The translations under genes were made by a program, and so were the position numbers. From Ferruginibacter sp. (GTDB taxonomy: Bacteria > Bacteroidota > Bacteroidia > Chitinophagales > Chitinophagaceae), in NCBI GenBank assembly GCA_025352435.1, contig JANXTN010000002.1, positions 1 through 7,796 of the forward strand: 7,796 nt of DNA. Direction: 5' to 3'. Position 1 is the first letter of the stretch; each line of letters starts with the position of its first letter. Shown here piece after piece: positions 6,519 through 7,796 of this stretch. The notes beneath the pieces are model-generated. The model was not told where the DNA came from, ran no database searches, and saw only the letters and a program-made list of their open reading frames with translations.

Positions 6519-7787
6519 TTAAAATTTGATACCATCTATAATTTTATCATACTCTGCAGATTTTTTTACGTCTCCTTTTATTCTATAAGCATCACTCAAA
6601 AAACCGGCTACCTGCTTATAATTTATTTTTTGTTTTGTAGTAAGCGACGGTTTGCTACTAAAAAACTTTACCATTTTTTCTCCATAAGGAATCAACTGGT
6701 TCATATAACTAATAGAAGATGCATTAAGTTCTTTCTTCTTTTTAAGCTCATCGGGCTTTGTTGTTTTCACTTCCTTAATAAGGGCAGCTTTTGTACTGTA
6801 ATCTGCGGCCACATTATATAAATGATTATTCAAAAGCATCGTTGCATCCATCGTTTCATCTACCTCTATAGCTGATTTTAAAACTGTTGTCAGCTTAGAG
6901 AACATTGTGATGTCAGGTGTTTTGTTCTCGTTGGCCCAAAGGCTATTATACATTTCAACTGCATAGTTGTAGCTATTGGCAAAATTGCGTGGATCTTTGC
7001 TGTATAGATCATCATAACGGGCAAATAACGATTTCTTATCGCCACTTTTAGAAAGCTGTTCAACTTCTAACGCATTCCAAAAGTTATTTTTTGGATATGC
7101 CGCTTTGGATTTTGTAAGCATCACATCTGCATTTGTTTTATCTGCTTTGTCCAGATAGTAACGGGATAAATATTCATATACCCTTTCATAATCAGATCCG
7201 GTAATACCTGCATCAGTTATTCGTCGGTAATTTAAAACAGCATTTGTAGTATCAGAACCCTGTAATGCAGAAGCGGCAATATTCATTACTAATGCAGTAT
7301 CCAGTTTATTTAATTTTATTTCTTCGTACAAATAATTTTTAGATAAAATATAATTTTCCATCTCCTGAGATTTTGAGAACGCATTGTAAGCTGCAGTATA
7401 ATTTTTTAAATTAAAATTTTGTGCACCTAAATCATAAAATCCTAAATACAAATCCAGATAAGATTTATAAAACTCAGTCTTCATTCTTAAATCCAGTTTA
7501 TCTAACTGCTGGTTTTTTTTGAAAGCTTCAAAGGCGGTTTGTTTGTAATTAAAAGCATCCGCTTTTGGAACAGTGGTATCTCGGGAGAGGGAATTGTAAA
7601 TTCTTCCTTTATAATACCACGCTTCTGCACTTGAAGCATTTTTTGGATCTGCAATGTATTTGTCAATGGCAACTTTAGCCGCAGCATATTGTCGTTTATC
7701 CATTGTTTTGCCGATATCCTCTAAGGACTGCGCTTTCGCACTTATTACAGTAAATAAAACAAAGGAAAAAAAGCATAATTTTTTCAT
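6519..7787 (-). CDS. Exported tetratricopeptide-repeat (TPR) protein
   Basis: The gene encodes a complete 422-residue protein with a signal peptide at residues 1-20 (MKKLCFFSFVLFTVISAKAQ), so it is probably periplasmic or peripheral to the envelope. After the signal it is almost wholly helical, with degenerate TPR-type pairs. The clearest are around 53-68 (AEAWYYKGRIYNSLS), 117-145 (YDLGAQNFNLKNYTAAYNAFSKSQEME), 165-190 and 199-230 (YERVYEYLSRYYLDKADKTNADVMLTKSKAAYP). A last helix pair (389-417) reads YKQVAGFLSDAYRIKGDVKKSAEYDKI. A lysine-rich, possibly coiled segment lies at 338-354. TPR arrays bind other proteins and carry no catalytic residues, so this is likely an assembly or scaffold factor; the partner is not visible. 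The start is the ATG at 7787 directly before the signal peptide, with no Shine-Dalgarno motif. Only nine bases upstream are in the window, so its promoter cannot be judged. Confidence 0.85.
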   Translation of the reverse strand: MKKLCFFSFVLFTVISAKAQSLEDIGKTMDKRQYAAAKVAIDKYIADPKNASSAEAWYYKGRIYNSLSRDTTVPKADAFNYKQTAFEAFKKNQQLDKLDLRMKTEFYKSYLDLYLGFYDLGAQNFNLKNYTAAYNAFSKSQEMENYILSKNYLYEEIKLNKLDTALVMNIAASALQGSDTTNAVLNYRRITDAGITGSDYERVYEYLSRYYLDKADKTNADVMLTKSKAAYPKNNFWNALEVEQLSKSGDKKSLFARYDDLYSKDPRNFANSYNYAVEMYNSLWANENKTPDITMFSKLTTVLKSAIEVDETMDATMLLNNHLYNVAADYSTKAALIKEVKTTKPDELKKKKELNASSISYMNQLIPYGEKMVKFFSSKPSLTTKQKINYKQVAGFLSDAYRIKGDVKKSAEYDKIIDGIKF

Positions 7788-7796
7788 GTAATACTA

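Overview
The window is AT-rich DNA from a member of the Bacteroidota, most likely a Chitinophagaceae-type soil or freshwater bacterium. This placement is inferred from the gene families present. They include a TonB-dependent receptor with an N-terminal carboxypeptidase-regulatory-like domain, a secreted protein with a C-terminal type IX secretion (T9SS) sorting domain, and a GLPGLI/DUF4412-like exported protein. Two further signs agree: start codons have A/T-rich leaders and no Shine-Dalgarno motif, and one clear TTG-N19-TAnnTTTG promoter of the Bacteroidota type is present. No rRNA, tRNA, CRISPR array, insertion sequence, integrase or other mobile-element gene was seen.

Layout from left to right. 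The left edge holds the first 28 codons of a minus-strand membrane protein, probably an EamA/DMT-type transporter. Next on the minus strand is a complete 936-residue TonB-dependent outer-membrane receptor with its own terminator and a probable short-leader promoter. A minus-strand gene for a TcdA (YgdL/CsdL)-type tRNA threonylcarbamoyladenosine dehydratase follows. Upstream of it on the same strand is a 365-residue T9SS cargo protein that ends in a strong intrinsic terminator. A 351-base divergent region holding several small dyads separates the cargo gene from the only plus-strand gene, an exported GLPGLI/DUF4412-like protein. That gene converges on a minus-strand exported TPR-repeat protein, and the two share one compact bidirectional terminator. 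The TPR gene is complete, but only nine bases of its upstream region are visible.

How the genes work together: they do not form an evident operon. Terminators or long gaps separate almost every pair, so they look like independent housekeeping and envelope genes. The envelope set (receptor, T9SS cargo, GLPGLI-like and TPR proteins) is typical core Bacteroidota content, and TcdA is a tRNA-modification enzyme. I found no convincing undescribed multi-gene system. The items most worth a second look are the divergent intergenic region with its dyads, the GLPGLI-like protein that lacks the GLPGLI motif, and the TonB receptor with no SusD partner.
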